A stretch of DNA of 64,000 nt from Nocardioides pantholopis (lineage in GTDB: Bacteria; Actinomycetota; Actinomycetes; Propionibacteriales; Nocardioidaceae): NCBI RefSeq assembly GCF_003710085.1, contig NZ_CP033324.1, positions 2,853,501 to 2,917,500 of the forward strand, read 5' to 3'. This document shows positions 8,353 through 17,604 of the stretch, one piece after another (positions within the stretch are counted from its first letter, which is position 1; the number at the start of each line of letters is the position of its first letter). Below the pieces are notes generated by a model. That model was not told the origin of the DNA, did not search any database, and worked only from the letters and a program-made list of their open reading frames with translations. Position numbers and translations under genes: made by a program.

Positions 8353-11300
8353 GTGCCGCAGTCCTCTGGCAACCAGGCTCCTGAACGATCCACCCCCCAC
8401 GAACCTCCCGTGGACGACTTCGGAGCCAACGAGTGGCTCGTGGAGGAGATGCACGACCGCTACCGGAAGGATCCCGCCAGCGTCGACCCGGCGTGGGCGA
8501 CGTACTTCCGGGACAACGGCAAGAACGGCAGCACCGACGGCGCCGGCACCCCGCAGCCGGCCGCGAAGTCGGCGCCCGCCAAGGCCGAGACGGCCCAGGC
8601 GGCCCCGGCCAAGCCGGCCAGCCCGGCACCGGCGAAGGGCACCCCCGCCCCGGTCGCCAAGCCGCGGCCGGCGTCGAAGGCAGCGGAGCCCGCCAAGGGG
8701 ACGAGCAGCCCGATGCCCAAGGAGTCGCGGCCGGCCGAGCCGGCGGCGGCCAGCGACCAGCCGTCCTACACGGTGCTGCGCGGCATCGCCGCGGCGACCG
8801 CGAAGAACATGGACGTGTCGCTCTCCGTCCCCACCGCGACGTCGGTGCGCAACATCCCGGTGAAGCTGCTCTGGGACAACCGCATCGTCATCAACAGCCA
8901 CCTCAAGCGCGCGCGCGGCGGCAAGGTGTCGTTCACCCACCTCATCGGCTACGCCATCATCAAGGCGATCAAGGCCCTGCCGGCCATGAACAACACCTTC
9001 GACGAGGTCGACGGCAAGCCCACCCTGGTGACGCCCGCGCACATCAACCTCGGCCTGGCCATCGACCAGGTCAAGGCGGACGGCAGCCGCCAGCTCGTGG
9101 CGCCGTCGATCAAGGGCTGCGAGACGATGGACTTCGCGCAGTTCTGGACGGCGTACGAGGAGATCGTGCGCAAGGCCAAGGACAACAAGCTGACCATGGA
9201 GGACTACTCCGGGACGACGGTCAGCCTCACCAACGTCGGCGGCCTGGGCACCAACAACTCCGTGCCGCGGCTGATGAAGGGCCAGGCCGCGATCATCGGC
9301 GTCGGCTCGATGGACTACCCCCCGGAGTTCCAGGGCGCGTCCGAGGAGACCATCGCGCGCAACGCGATCTCCCGGATCATGACGATGACCTCGACGTACG
9401 ACCACCGGGTCATCCAGGGCGCCCAGTCGGGCGAGTTCCTCGGCCAGATCGCGAAGTACCTCCTCGGCCAGGACGGGTTCTACGACGAGATCTTCCGCGC
9501 CCTGCGGATCCCCTACCAGCCGATCCGCTGGAACGCCGACATCGCGGCCTCGCACGACGACGAGATCAGCAAGCAGGCCCGGATCCTCGAGCTGATCCAC
9601 GCCTACCGCGTGCGCGGCCACCTGATGGCCGACACCGACCCGCTGGAGTACCGCCAGCGCACCCACCCGGACCTCGAGATCGAGACCCACGGGCTCACCC
9701 TGTGGGACCTCGACCGGGAGTTCGCGACCGGGTCCTTCGGGGGCGCCGGCCGGCGCTTCATGAAGCTGCGCGACATCCTCGGCATCCTGCGCGACTCCTA
9801 CTGCCGCACCACCGGCATCGAGTACATGCACATCATGGATCCCGAGCAGCGCCGCTGGATCCAGGAGCGCGTGGAGGTCCCGCACAGCAAGCCCCCGCGT
9901 GAGGAGCAGCTGCGCATCCTGCAGAAGCTGAACCAGGCCGAGGCCTTCGAGACGTTCCTGCAGACGAAGTTCGTCGGCCAGAAGCGCTTCAGCCTCGAGG
10001 GCGGCGAGACCACGATCCCGCTGGTCGACGAGCTCTGCGAGGCCGCCGCCGAGGCGTCCCTCAACGAGGTCGCGATCGGCATGGCGCACCGTGGCCGCCT
10101 GAACATGCTGGCCAACATCGTGGGCAAGAAGTACTCCCAGATCTTCCGGGAGTTCGAGGGCAACATCGACCCGCGCACCGTCCAGGGCTCCGGCGACGTG
10201 AAGTACCACCTCGGCGCCGAGGGGGAGTTCGAGGCCGGGTCCGGCGCCACGGTCAAGGTCTCGATCGCGGCCAACCCCTCGCACCTCGAGGCCGTCGACC
10301 CCGTGCTGGAGGGCATCGCCCGCGCCAAGCAGGACGTCCTGGACCGAGGCGCCGAGTACCCCGTGCTCCCGCTGCTGGTCCACGGCGACGCCGCGTTCGC
10401 CGGCCAGGGCGTGGTGGCGGAGACGCTCAACCTCTCCCAGCTGCGCGGCTACCGCACCGGCGGCACCATCCACGTCGTCGTCAACAACCAGGTCGGGTTC
10501 ACCACCTCGCCGGGCTCCTCGCGCTCCTCGCTGTACAGCACGGACGTGGCCCGGATGGTCCAGGCGCCGATCTTCCACGTCAACGGCGACGACCCCGAGG
10601 CCTGCATCCGCGTGGCCCGGCTGGCCTTCGAGTACCGCCAGGCGTTCAACAAGGACGTCGTCATCGACCTCGTCTGCTACCGCCGCCGCGGTCACAACGA
10701 GGGCGACGACCCGTCGTACACCCAGCCGCTGATGTACGACCTGATCGAGCAGAAGCGCTCGGTGCGCAAGCTCTACACCGAGTCCCTCATCGGTCGTGGC
10801 GACATCACGATCGAGGAGGCCGAGCAGGTCCTGCGCGACTACCAGCAGCAGCTCGAGCGGGTCTTCACCGAGGTCCGCGAGGCCAGCGCGGAGCCGCCGA
10901 CCGAGTGGACCACGGTGCCGGACTACCCGGAGAAGCCCACCGGCGAGACCCAGACGGCGGTGCCGGCCGACTACCTCAAGCGGATCGCCGACGCCTACGT
11001 CACCCCGCCCGAGGGCTTCACCGTGCACCCGAAGGTGATGCCGCAGCTGCAGCGGCGCTCCGCCGCGATCGCGGAGGGCCCGATCGACTGGGGCACCGGC
11101 GAGATCCTCGCGTTCGGCTCCCTGCTCATGGAGGGCCGCCCGGTCCGCCTGGCCGGTCAGGACTCGCGGCGCGGCACGTTCGTGTCCCGCTTCGCGACGA
11201 TCATCGACCGCAAGAACGCGGACGAGTGGACCCCGCTCTCGGCGCTCACCGAGGACCAGGCCAAGTTCCACGTCTACGACTCGCTGCTCTCCGAGTACGC

Positions 11301-12102
11301 CGCACTCGGCTTCGAGTACGGCTACTCGGTGGCGCGTCCCGAGGCGCTGGTGCTGTGGGAGGCCCAGTTCGGCGACTTCGTCAACGGCGCCCAGACCGTG
11401 ATCGACGAGTTCATCAGCGCCGGCGAGAGCAAGTGGGGCCAGCAGTCCGGCGTCGTGCTGCTGCTCCCCCACGGCTACGAGGGCCAGGGCGCCGACCACT
11501 CCTCGGCGCGCATCGAGCGGTTCCTGACGATGGCCGCCGACGAGGCGTTCACGGCCGCCCAGCCGAGCACGCCGGCGTCGTACTTCCACCTGCTGCGCCA
11601 GCAGTCCCTGCAGCACCAGCACCGGCCGCTGATCGTCTTCACGCCGAAGTCGATGCTCAAGCGCAAGGAGGCGGCCTCGCGGCCGGAGGACTTCACCTCC
11701 GGGACGTTCCGGCCGTTCATCCCCGACGAGCAGGCCGACCCGAACACGGTCGACACGCTGCTGCTCTGCTCGGGCCGGGTGACCTGGGACCTGATGGTCG
11801 AGCGGGCCAAGCGCGAGGACGCCCAGCGCTTCGCGATCGGCCGGGTCGAGCAGCTCTACCCGCGCCCGACCGACGACATCAAGGCCGAGATCGCGCGCTA
11901 CCCCCACCTCAAGGAGGTGCGCTGGGTCCAGGACGAGCCGCAGAACATGGGCGCCTGGCCGCACTACGCGCTCAACGTGTGGCCGGAGGTCGACGCCCAG
12001 GTGGTCCCCGTGACCCGTCCGGAGTCCTCCTCGCCCGCCGTCGGCACCGTCAAGCGGCACCAGGCCGAGCAGAAGGACCTGCTCAACCGCGCCTTCGCCT
12101 GA
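8353..12102 (+). CDS. kgd: Multifunctional 2-oxoglutarate decarboxylase/dehydrogenase E1-E2 (Kgd type)
   Basis: TCA-cycle enzyme combining a thiamine-diphosphate 2-oxoglutarate dehydrogenase (E1) with an E2-like acyltransferase, the actinobacterial fusion. 1249 residues. N-terminal E1o-type helix (about 20-55, [17 protein letters not shown]); an Ala/Pro/Lys-rich linker (about 60-135); E2 core (about 140-385) with catalytic His351 in TYDHRVIQG; then the E1 part (from about 400) with [22 protein letters not shown] (Asp679 region, thiamine-pocket side) and the C-terminal transketolase domain ([14 protein letters not shown]). No lipoyl domain, as expected for this fusion. GTG start; GGAAGAGG lies about 17 nt upstream. 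Followed by a strong terminator. Confidence 0.96.
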   Translation: MPQSSGNQAPERSTPHEPPVDDFGANEWLVEEMHDRYRKDPASVDPAWATYFRDNGKNGSTDGAGTPQPAAKSAPAKAETAQAAPAKPASPAPAKGTPAPVAKPRPASKAAEPAKGTSSPMPKESRPAEPAAASDQPSYTVLRGIAAATAKNMDVSLSVPTATSVRNIPVKLLWDNRIVINSHLKRARGGKVSFTHLIGYAIIKAIKALPAMNNTFDEVDGKPTLVTPAHINLGLAIDQVKADGSRQLVAPSIKGCETMDFAQFWTAYEEIVRKAKDNKLTMEDYSGTTVSLTNVGGLGTNNSVPRLMKGQAAIIGVGSMDYPPEFQGASEETIARNAISRIMTMTSTYDHRVIQGAQSGEFLGQIAKYLLGQDGFYDEIFRALRIPYQPIRWNADIAASHDDEISKQARILELIHAYRVRGHLMADTDPLEYRQRTHPDLEIETHGLTLWDLDREFATGSFGGAGRRFMKLRDILGILRDSYCRTTGIEYMHIMDPEQRRWIQERVEVPHSKPPREEQLRILQKLNQAEAFETFLQTKFVGQKRFSLEGGETTIPLVDELCEAAAEASLNEVAIGMAHRGRLNMLANIVGKKYSQIFREFEGNIDPRTVQGSGDVKYHLGAEGEFEAGSGATVKVSIAANPSHLEAVDPVLEGIARAKQDVLDRGAEYPVLPLLVHGDAAFAGQGVVAETLNLSQLRGYRTGGTIHVVVNNQVGFTTSPGSSRSSLYSTDVARMVQAPIFHVNGDDPEACIRVARLAFEYRQAFNKDVVIDLVCYRRRGHNEGDDPSYTQPLMYDLIEQKRSVRKLYTESLIGRGDITIEEAEQVLRDYQQQLERVFTEVREASAEPPTEWTTVPDYPEKPTGETQTAVPADYLKRIADAYVTPPEGFTVHPKVMPQLQRRSAAIAEGPIDWGTGEILAFGSLLMEGRPVRLAGQDSRRGTFVSRFATIIDRKNADEWTPLSALTEDQAKFHVYDSLLSEYAALGFEYGYSVARPEALVLWEAQFGDFVNGAQTVIDEFISAGESKWGQQSGVVLLLPHGYEGQGADHSSARIERFLTMAADEAFTAAQPSTPASYFHLLRQQSLQHQHRPLIVFTPKSMLKRKEAASRPEDFTSGTFRPFIPDEQADPNTVDTLLLCSGRVTWDLMVERAKREDAQRFAIGRVEQLYPRPTDDIKAEIARYPHLKEVRWVQDEPQNMGAWPHYALNVWPEVDAQVVPVTRPESSSPAVGTVKRHQAEQKDLLNRAFA

Positions 12103-12130
12103 GGCCACGTCTCACCGGCTCCACCCGGCT

Positions 12131-12162
12131 GGCCCACCGTGTGCTTCGGCGCACGGTGGGCC
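12131..12162 (+). terminator. 14-bp stem with UUCG tetraloop after kgd
   Basis: GGCCCACCGTGTGC pairs fully with GCGCACGGTGGGCC (one G-U), closed by a C-UUCG-G tetraloop and followed by TTCCGGTTT. It lies 28 nt after the kgd stop and 37 nt before the next start. Confidence 0.88.
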
Positions 12163-12199
12163 TTCCGGTTTCCACCCCCGATTTCGAAGGAGGTTCGCG

Positions 12200-12376
12200 G
12201 TGTACTTCACCGACCGCGGCATCGAGGAGCTCGAGAAGCGCCGGGGCGACGAGGAGGTCACCCTCGCCTGGGTGGCCGACCAGCTCCAGGCGTTCGTCGA
12301 CGCCCACCCGGAGTTCGAGACCCCCGTCGAGCGCTTCGCCACCTGGCTGGCGCGCCTCGACGACCCCGAGGACTGA
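12200..12376 (+). CDS. DUF6104 family small protein
   Basis: 58-residue protein starting at GTG 12200, with an excellent ribosome-binding site GAAGGAGG at 12186-12193 (6-nt spacing). The sequence begins MYFTDRGIEELEKRRG and contains VTLAWVADQLQAFVD and FATWLARLDDPED; it is acidic, mostly helical and has no membrane segment or cysteines. It matches the actinobacterial DUF6104 family as I remember it, which often sits next to kgd. Function is unknown. The kgd terminator in between means read-through or a promoter within 12163-12185 must express it. Confidence 0.85.
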   Translation: MYFTDRGIEELEKRRGDEEVTLAWVADQLQAFVDAHPEFETPVERFATWLARLDDPED

Positions 12377-12384
12377 GCCGGCGC

Positions 12385-12390
12385 TAGGGT
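12385..12390 (+). promoter_or_regulatory. -10 box of the acetoacetate decarboxylase-like gene (leaderless)
   Basis: TAGGGT eight nt before ATG 12399; no ribosome-binding site is visible. Confidence 0.5.
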
Positions 12391-12398
12391 CTGCGGGC

Positions 12399-13001
12399 AT
12401 GGACTATCCCGCCGCCCCCTGGAACCTGACCGGCCAGATGTGGCTCTCGGTGTTCCGGATCCCGGAGAAGACCGGTCCGCTGCGCCCGCCCGGCGTGTAC
12501 GGCGTCGCGTTCGTGCGCTACGAGGAGCCCAGCCCGCTGACGTACGGCGAGCTGCTCGTCGCCCGCCCGGTCAACGCCGGGTCCCTGGGCCGGCGGATCA
12601 GCATCACCGACATCTGGGTGGACTCCCCCGCCTCCCGCGCCGGCGGGCGCGAGCTGTGGGGCATCCCGAAGGAGCTGTGCGACTTCACCCAGGACACCTC
12701 CCGCCGCGGCCCGCTCACGCACACCGAGTGGAGCGCCGGAGCGCAGCACCCGATCGCCCGGGCCCGCTTCGACGACGTCTCCCGGGCCGCGCCGCGGGTC
12801 CCGATGCGCGCCGGCATCTGGCAGCCCGCCATCGAGGACACCCGCGGCCTGGAGCGCACCGCGCCCCTGTCCGGCTCGGCCAGGGCGATGGCCTGCCGGG
12901 CCCGCTGGGACTTCGCCCCGGACGGCCCGCTCGGCTGGCTCGCCGGGCGGCGCAGCCTGGCCTCGTTCCGGCTGACCGACTTCCGGCTCTCCTTCGGCTG
13001 A
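12399..13001 (+). CDS. Acetoacetate decarboxylase-like protein
   Basis: 200-residue member of the acetoacetate decarboxylase (ADC) fold family. Visible features are the N-terminal APWNLTGQMWLSVFRIP strand, the central YGELLVARPV and ISITDIWVDSPASRAGGRELWGIPKEL segment typical of ADC-like proteins, and a C-terminal FRLTDFRLSFG. The Lys of GIPKEL lies near where the Schiff-base lysine sits in true decarboxylases, but I cannot confirm alignment, so substrate and activity are open. The start is ATG 12399 behind a leaderless-type promoter. The convergent SDR gene ends only five bases away. Confidence 0.75.
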   Translation: MDYPAAPWNLTGQMWLSVFRIPEKTGPLRPPGVYGVAFVRYEEPSPLTYGELLVARPVNAGSLGRRISITDIWVDSPASRAGGRELWGIPKELCDFTQDTSRRGPLTHTEWSAGAQHPIARARFDDVSRAAPRVPMRAGIWQPAIEDTRGLERTAPLSGSARAMACRARWDFAPDGPLGWLAGRRSLASFRLTDFRLSFG

Positions 13002-13005
13002 GCCC

Positions 13006-13689
13006 CTAGCGGGGCCGGACGGTCAGGTCGCTGATCGTGGCGTCCGCCGGCAGGTCGAGCACGTGCAGGATCGCGTCGGCCACCGTGGCGGGGTCGATCC
13101 AGGCGGTGTCGTCGTACTCCCGGCCCTCCTGGCGGTGCACCTCGGCCTGCATCGGGGTGGCGGTGCGGCCCGGGTAGACGCTGCTGACCCGTACGCCGTG
13201 CTCGCGCTCCTCGCCCCGCAGGGCGTCGGCGAGCCCCTTCAGCCCGTGCTTGGACGCGGCGTACGCCGCCCAGTGCGGGTGGGCGACCAGGCCGGAGCCC
13301 GAGTTGACCAGGACCACCGTGCCGCGCGCCGCCCGCAGCGCCGGCAGCGCTCCTCGGGTCAGCACGGCCGGCGCGACCAGGTTGACGCTCAGCTGGTCGG
13401 TCCAGGCCGCGACCGGCAGCTCGGCGACCGTGCCGAGCGCGACGACGCCCGCGGCGTGGACCACCGAGTCCAGCCGGTCCGGGAGCTGGGCCCCGAGGCC
13501 CTCCACGGCGGCCGGGTCGGCCAGGTCGGCGACCAGCGTCGTCGCCCCGGCGTACCGCTCGCCCAGCTCGGCGGCCCGCGGCGCGGAGCGGGCCACCAGC
13601 ACCAGCTCGTCACCCCGGGCGTGCAGCAGGTCCGCGACCAGCGCGCCGATGCCGGAGCCCGCGCCGGTGATCAGGTGCGTGCGGGTCAT
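13006..13689 (-). CDS. Short-chain dehydrogenase/reductase
   Basis: 227-residue classical SDR with the NAD(P)-binding TGAGSGIG (residues 8-15), the NAAG-equivalent HAAG, and the catalytic YAASK motif preceded by LVNSGSG. The second basic residue (LVARSAPR) in the beta2 loop suggests NADP(H) preference. ATG 13689 overlaps the stop of the upstream dehydrogenase (ATGA, 13689-13686), so the two oxidoreductases form an operon. Substrate cannot be inferred. Confidence 0.88.
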   Translation of the reverse strand: MTRTHLITGAGSGIGALVADLLHARGDELVLVARSAPRAAELGERYAGATTLVADLADPAAVEGLGAQLPDRLDSVVHAAGVVALGTVAELPVAAWTDQLSVNLVAPAVLTRGALPALRAARGTVVLVNSGSGLVAHPHWAAYAASKHGLKGLADALRGEEREHGVRVSSVYPGRTATPMQAEVHRQEGREYDDTAWIDPATVADAILHVLDLPADATISDLTVRPR

Positions 13690-14654
13690 CGGGTGAAGAC
13701 GATCTTGCCGAACAGGTCACCCTCGGCCATCGCGGCGAACCCCTCGCGGGCCTGCGTCATCGGCAGCACCCGGTCGACCAGCGGCCGGGCTCCGGTGGCG
13801 TCGAGCAGGTTCACCAGCGCGGCGAGCTCCCCACTGGTGCCCATCGTGGAGCCGACGACCCGCAGCTGGAGGAAGAAGATCCGGGTCAGCTCGGCGTCGT
13901 CGAGCTGCGCCCCTGACGTGGTGCCGGAGATGACGATGGTGCCGCCGGGACGCAGCGCCCGCACCGAGTGCGACCAGGTGGCCCGCCCGACGGTCTCCAT
14001 CACCGCGTCCACCTTGACCGGGAGCCGCGCGCCGGACTCGAACACCTCGTGCGCGCCGATCTCCAGGGCCCGGGCGCGCTTGGCCTCGTCGCGGCTGGTG
14101 GCCAGCACCCGCAGACCGGCGGCCCGGCCGAGCGTGATCAGCGCGGTGGCGACGCCGCCGCCGGCGCCCTGCACCAGCACCGTGTCGCCGGCCTTGAGAC
14201 CACCCTGGGTGAACAGCATCCGGTACGCCGTGAGCCAGGCCGTCGGCAGGCAGGCGGCCTCCTCGAAGGAGAGCGACGCGGGCTTGGCCACCACGTTGCG
14301 GGCCGGGACGACGACCCGCTCGGCGAAGGTGCCCTGGTGCCGCTCGGAGAGGATCGAGCGCTTCGGGTCCAGGGTGTCGTCGCCGGTCCAGCGCGGGTCG
14401 TTCACGACCGCGTGGACGACCACCTCGTTGCCGTCCTCGTCGAGTCCGGCGGCGTCGCAGCCCAGGATCATCGGCAGCGCCTCCTGGCGCAGGCCCACCC
14501 CCTTGAGCGACCACAGGTCGTGGTGGTTGAGGGAGGCGGCGCGCACCGTCACCGTGGTCCAGCCGTCGGGGGCGACCGGGTCGGGTCGCTCCCCCACCTG
14601 CAGCACGGAGACGGGGTCGTCGGCGGAGAACTGGTCGGCGTAGACGGCGAACAT
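13686..14654 (-). CDS. Zinc-binding alcohol dehydrogenase family protein
   Basis: 322-residue medium-chain dehydrogenase. The GroES-like half has TVRAASLNHHDLWSLKGVG and MILGCDAAGLDEDGNEV; the cofactor half has VLVQGAGGGVATALITLGRAAG (about 160-182). No four-cysteine structural zinc loop is visible. Ends with FGKIVFTR as many members do. ATG 14654 lies seven nt after TAGGGT (14662-14667). It heads a two-gene operon with the SDR. Substrate unknown. Confidence 0.88.
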   Translation of the reverse strand: MFAVYADQFSADDPVSVLQVGERPDPVAPDGWTTVTVRAASLNHHDLWSLKGVGLRQEALPMILGCDAAGLDEDGNEVVVHAVVNDPRWTGDDTLDPKRSILSERHQGTFAERVVVPARNVVAKPASLSFEEAACLPTAWLTAYRMLFTQGGLKAGDTVLVQGAGGGVATALITLGRAAGLRVLATSRDEAKRARALEIGAHEVFESGARLPVKVDAVMETVGRATWSHSVRALRPGGTIVISGTTSGAQLDDAELTRIFFLQLRVVGSTMGTSGELAALVNLLDATGARPLVDRVLPMTQAREGFAAMAEGDLFGKIVFTR

Positions 14655-14661
14655 GCGCCCG

Positions 14662-14667
14662 ACCCTA
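14662..14667 (-). promoter_or_regulatory. -10 box of the 14654 dehydrogenase (leaderless)
   Basis: TAGGGT on the minus strand, seven nt before ATG 14654. Confidence 0.55.
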
Positions 14668-14714
14668 GTCGGGACCGCGGCGGGGCGACGTGGCGCGCCT
14701 CACCCCGGGCCGGG

Positions 14715-15896
14715 TCAGGCCCGGGCGACCCCGTCGCGCCGGGCCGCCGCGGCCACGGCGGCCGCGACCGTCGGGCCGACGCGGGGGTCGAACGGCGAGG
14801 GGATGATGTGGTCCTCGCGCAGGTCCTCGGCCACCAGGCCCGCGATCGCCTGCGCCGCCGCGAGCTTCATGCCCTCGGTGATGGCGCTGGCGTGCACGTC
14901 GAAGGCCCCGCGGAAGATGCCGGGGAACGCGAGCACGTTGTTGATCTGGTTCGGGTAGTCCGAGCGCCCGGTCGCGACGACCCGGGCGTGCCGGTGCGCG
15001 ATGTCCGGGTGCACCTCCGGGGTGGGGTTGGCCAGCCCGAAGACGATCGCGTCGGGGGCCATCGTGGCGATCTGCTCCTCGGGGACGCTGCCCCCGGAGA
15101 CGCCGATGAAGACGTCGGCGCCGGCGAGCACGTCGCCCAGCGAGCCGGTCCGCCCGGCGGTCGTCGCGGCCAGCCGGCCCTTGACCTCGGTCAGGCCGTC
15201 CCGGCCGGAGTGCAGCGACCCCTGCCGGTCGGTGACGGCGAGGTCGGTGATCCCGGCCTCCAGGAGGATCTTCGTGACCGCGACGCCGGCGGCGCCGGCC
15301 CCGGAGATGACCACCCGGGTCCGCTCCGGCGTACGCCCGGTCAGGCGCAGCGCGTTCATCAGCGCGGCCAGCACCACCACTGCGGTGCCGTGCTGGTCGT
15401 CGTGGAAGACCGGGATGTCCAGGCGCTCCTTGAGCCGGTCCTCGATCTCGAAGCACCGGGGCGCGGAGATGTCCTCGAGGTTGATCCCGCCGAAGCTCGG
15501 GGCCAGCCGGACCACCGTCTCGACGATCTCGTCCACGTCGGTGGTGTCGAGGCAGATCGGCACGCCGTCGACGTTGCCGAACTGCTTGAACAGCACCGCC
15601 TTGCCCTCCATCACCGGCATCGCGGCAGCGGGCCCGATGTCCCCGAGCCCGAGAACCGCGGTGCCGTCGGTGACCACCGCGACCGTGTTCGGGACCCAGG
15701 TGTAGTGCTGGGTCATCGCGGGGTCCGCCGCGATCGCCTCGCAGACCCGGGCGACTCCGGGGGTGTAGGCCAGCGACAGGTCGTCGCGGTCGGCGAGCGG
15801 GGCGGTGGAGCGGATCTCCATCTTGCCGCCGAGGTGGAGGTCGAAGACGGGGTCCCCGGCGTGCGGGTGCGAGGGCGGGGTCGGAGCTGCGGTCAT
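14715..15896 (-). CDS. NAD(P)-dependent malic enzyme
   Basis: Oxidatively decarboxylates malate to pyruvate. 393 residues from ATG 15896, the compact bacterial form lacking a phosphotransacetylase domain. Motifs: [15 protein letters not shown] near the N-terminus (catalytic Tyr), [17 protein letters not shown] (catalytic Lys), [18 protein letters not shown] (metal binding) and the nucleotide fold [13 protein letters not shown] second in-frame ATG at 15932 is less likely: the added residues look unconserved and no ribosome-binding site precedes it. Upstream lies a 196-bp gap with only the sodX terminator recognisable. Confidence 0.93.
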   Translation of the reverse strand: MTAAPTPPSHPHAGDPVFDLHLGGKMEIRSTAPLADRDDLSLAYTPGVARVCEAIAADPAMTQHYTWVPNTVAVVTDGTAVLGLGDIGPAAAMPVMEGKAVLFKQFGNVDGVPICLDTTDVDEIVETVVRLAPSFGGINLEDISAPRCFEIEDRLKERLDIPVFHDDQHGTAVVVLAALMNALRLTGRTPERTRVVISGAGAAGVAVTKILLEAGITDLAVTDRQGSLHSGRDGLTEVKGRLAATTAGRTGSLGDVLAGADVFIGVSGGSVPEEQIATMAPDAIVFGLANPTPEVHPDIAHRHARVVATGRSDYPNQINNVLAFPGIFRGAFDVHASAITEGMKLAAAQAIAGLVAEDLREDHIIPSPFDPRVGPTVAAAVAAAARRDGVARA

Positions 15897-16074
15897 CGGG
15901 ATCGGCACACTTTCCAGGCACGAGGCCGTCATGGAGGAGGGGGCTGGCTCGACGCGACAGGGGTGGCACCGCGGAACCGGCCCGGACGGGGCTGGGTTGC
16001 TCGCAGTCTGACACAGCCGGTCGAGCGCACCCGGGTGGATCGCGTCACACCGGGGCGGCCCCGCGAGGGACCGC

Positions 16075-16093
16075 ACCCGGGCCCGGCCCGGGT
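16075..16093 (-). terminator. Terminator hairpin of sodX
   Basis: ACCCGGGC (16075-16082) and GCCCGGGT (16086-16093) form a perfect 8-bp stem with a CCG loop immediately at the end of the minus-strand sodX gene. Confidence 0.6.
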
Positions 16094-16449
16094 CAGAACG
16101 GTCGCGGGCGGGGCCGCAGCCGACCCCGGACGACGGCGAGCACCTCGCGCTCGGGGACCGGGCCGCGGTGCCGGGAGTCGACCCCGCGGGCCGGGTTGTC
16201 GCTGAGCAGCCACCACGCGGGCGACCCGTCGCGCGCCGTACGCCGCTCGACCGCGCGCTTGACCGCAACCGTGCCGTCGGCGAAGCGCGCCACGACGAGC
16301 CGTCCGGGGCGGACCTGTCCGTGGTGGTCGACGAGCAGCAGGTCACCGGGACGCAGCGTCGGCTCCATCGACGCGCCGCTCACATGGGCCAGGCCCAGTC
16401 TGGGTAACCGGTCCGCCAGACGGCGGCTGCCTCGTGCTCCCCGCGTCAC
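16093..16449 (-). CDS. sodX: S26-family peptidase, nickel-SOD maturation protease type
   Basis: 118-residue signal-peptidase-like serine protease. It has the nucleophile motif SGASMEPTLRPGD and, about 40 residues on, the general-base lysine in TVAVKRAVER; a WWLLSDNPARGVDSR box follows. It lacks the N-terminal membrane anchor of LepB. Position back-to-back with sodN identifies it as SodX, which removes the SodN leader to expose His1 of the nickel hook. GTG 16449 is the best start, though others just upstream cannot be excluded. Confidence 0.88.
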   Translation of the reverse strand: MTRGARGSRRLADRLPRLGLAHVSGASMEPTLRPGDLLLVDHHGQVRPGRLVVARFADGTVAVKRAVERRTARDGSPAWWLLSDNPARGVDSRHRGPVPEREVLAVVRGRLRPRPRPF

Positions 16450-16475
16450 GGGAGTAGTGTCGCAGCCCAGCCCGC

Positions 16476-16493
16476 GGCTCCGTTGCCGGAGCC
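16476..16493. promoter_or_regulatory. Inverted repeat between sodX and sodN
   Basis: GGCTCC (16476-16481) and GGAGCC (16488-16493) flank GTTGCC in the 105-bp divergent promoter region; outer arms GCCC/GGGC extend it imperfectly. It could be an operator shared by both genes or a hairpin; no regulator is identified. Confidence 0.4.
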
Positions 16494-16554
16494 CGTGGGC
16501 CGGTCGGTCGAGCTCGGCCGGCCAGCGTCGCCAACCGAAGACGAGAGGACCCGT

Positions 16555-16947
16555 ATGTTCGCCCCCACCCTCGAGGTTTCCGCCCACTGCGACCTGCCGT
16601 GCGGCGTCTACGACCCCGCTCAGGCCCGCATCGAGGCCGAGTCGGTCAAGGCGATCATCGCCAAGGTCGCGGACAACGCCGACCCCGACTTCCGCACCCG
16701 CGCCGTGCTCATCAAGGAGCAGCGCTCGGACCTGGTCAAGCACCACCTGTGGGTGCTGTGGACCGACTACTTCAAGCCGCCGCACTTCGAGAAGTACCCG
16801 CAGCTGCACCAGCTGTTCAACGAGGCCACCAAGCTCGCCGGCGGCGGCGGTGGCACCAAGGCCGTCTTCGACGCCGAGGTGGCCGACCAGCTGCTCGCGA
16901 AGATCGACCAGATCGCCGAGATCTTCTGGGAGACCAAGAAGGCCTGA
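16555..16947 (+). CDS. sodN: Nickel superoxide dismutase
   Basis: Cytoplasmic nickel-dependent superoxide dismutase. The 130-residue precursor has a ten-residue leader (MFAPTLEVSA) followed by the nickel hook HCDLPCGVYDPAQ: His11, Cys12 and Cys16 become ligands 1, 2 and 6 once the leader is cleaved. The rest is the expected four-helix protein, with VLIKEQRSDLVKHHLWVLW and DYFKPPHFEKYPQLH near-invariant in the family and a C-terminal FWETKKA. A short Gly5 run (about 99-103) sits in the loop that varies between species. ATG 16555 follows ACGAGAGG. Divergent from its protease gene sodX. Confidence 0.97.
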   Translation: MFAPTLEVSAHCDLPCGVYDPAQARIEAESVKAIIAKVADNADPDFRTRAVLIKEQRSDLVKHHLWVLWTDYFKPPHFEKYPQLHQLFNEATKLAGGGGGTKAVFDAEVADQLLAKIDQIAEIFWETKKA

Positions 16948-16984
16948 GATCCACCGCGGGTCGTCCGACCTGCAGCTCTACCCA

Positions 16985-17026
16985 CTCGACGCCGCCCCGG
17001 TCCACACGGACCGGGGCGGCGTCGAG
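16985..17026. terminator. 19-bp stem terminator after sodN
   Basis: CTCGACGCCGCCCCGGTCC (16985-17003) pairs perfectly with its complement at 17008-17026, with an ACAC loop, 37 nt after the sodN stop. No T-run follows, as is common in high-GC actinobacteria. Confidence 0.85.
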
Positions 17027-17136
17027 CACGTTGCGGGCCCTGAGTTCGCAACACCGGCCCCGAAGGTCGCCCGAACAACTGGGTGGGCCTGGCCCCGGTC
17101 CTGGTCGACCTCCGACGTCTCGCAGCCGTCGTCCAC

Positions 17137-17142
17137 TAGGGT
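17137..17142 (+). promoter_or_regulatory. -10 box upstream of the anti-sigma gene
   Basis: TAGGGT about 36 nt before ATG 17179; a separate ribosome-binding site GAAGGA lies at 17166-17171, so this transcript would have a short leader. Confidence 0.45.
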
Positions 17143-17178
17143 CGCCCCCGGCACACCGACCGGACGAAGGACGATCAC

Positions 17179-17604
17179 ATGGCTGGCGATTCCCTGGCTG
17201 GCAGCACCCACGGCCCCGGGCCGCGCCCGGACGTCGAGCTGCGACTGCCCGCCGACGGCGCCTACGTCTCGGTGCTCCGCACGACCACGGCCGGTCTCGC
17301 TGCCCGCCTGGACTTCACCATCGACGACATCGAGGACCTGCGGATCGCCGTCGGTGAGGCCTGCGCGATCGTCCTTCCCGAGGCCGACCCCGCCTCGGAC
17401 CTGTGCTGCCGGTTCTACCTGCAACCGGGCCGCCTGACCGTCGCGGTCGGCGTCGACACCACCACGCCGGCGGCGCCGGACCCGGACAGCTTCGCCTGGC
17501 AGGTGCTGACCACGATCGCGGAGTCGGCCCGCTCCGAGACCGCTCCGGGGAGCCTGACCGTCACGATGACCATGCGCTCCTCGCTGTTCGGGGACGACGC
17601 CTGA
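17179..17604 (+). CDS. RsbW-like anti-sigma factor (GHKL ATP-binding protein)
   Basis: 141-residue serine-kinase-type anti-sigma factor expected to hold the adjacent sigma factor inactive and to phosphorylate an anti-anti-sigma partner. The fold shows DVELRLPADGAYVSVLRTTT, the N-box region DIEDLRIAVGEACAIVL (residues 53-69) and a C-terminal LTVTMTMRSSL strand; the G1/G2 boxes are weak, as in other actinobacterial members. Its TGA overlaps the next ATG (TGATG, 17602-17606), a coupled anti-sigma/sigma pair. No anti-anti-sigma gene is adjacent; a SpoIIE phosphatase sits at 60.1 kb. Confidence 0.85.
   Translation: MAGDSLAGSTHGPGPRPDVELRLPADGAYVSVLRTTTAGLAARLDFTIDDIEDLRIAVGEACAIVLPEADPASDLCCRFYLQPGRLTVAVGVDTTTPAAPDPDSFAWQVLTTIAESARSETAPGSLTVTMTMRSSLFGDDA

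Noticed and set aside
8329..12108. Very long minus-strand open frame opposite kgd (about 1259 codons)
   Set aside because: Antisense shadow typical of high-GC codon use; its product is Val/Leu/Asp/Arg-rich with no motif, while the plus strand is an unmistakable kgd.
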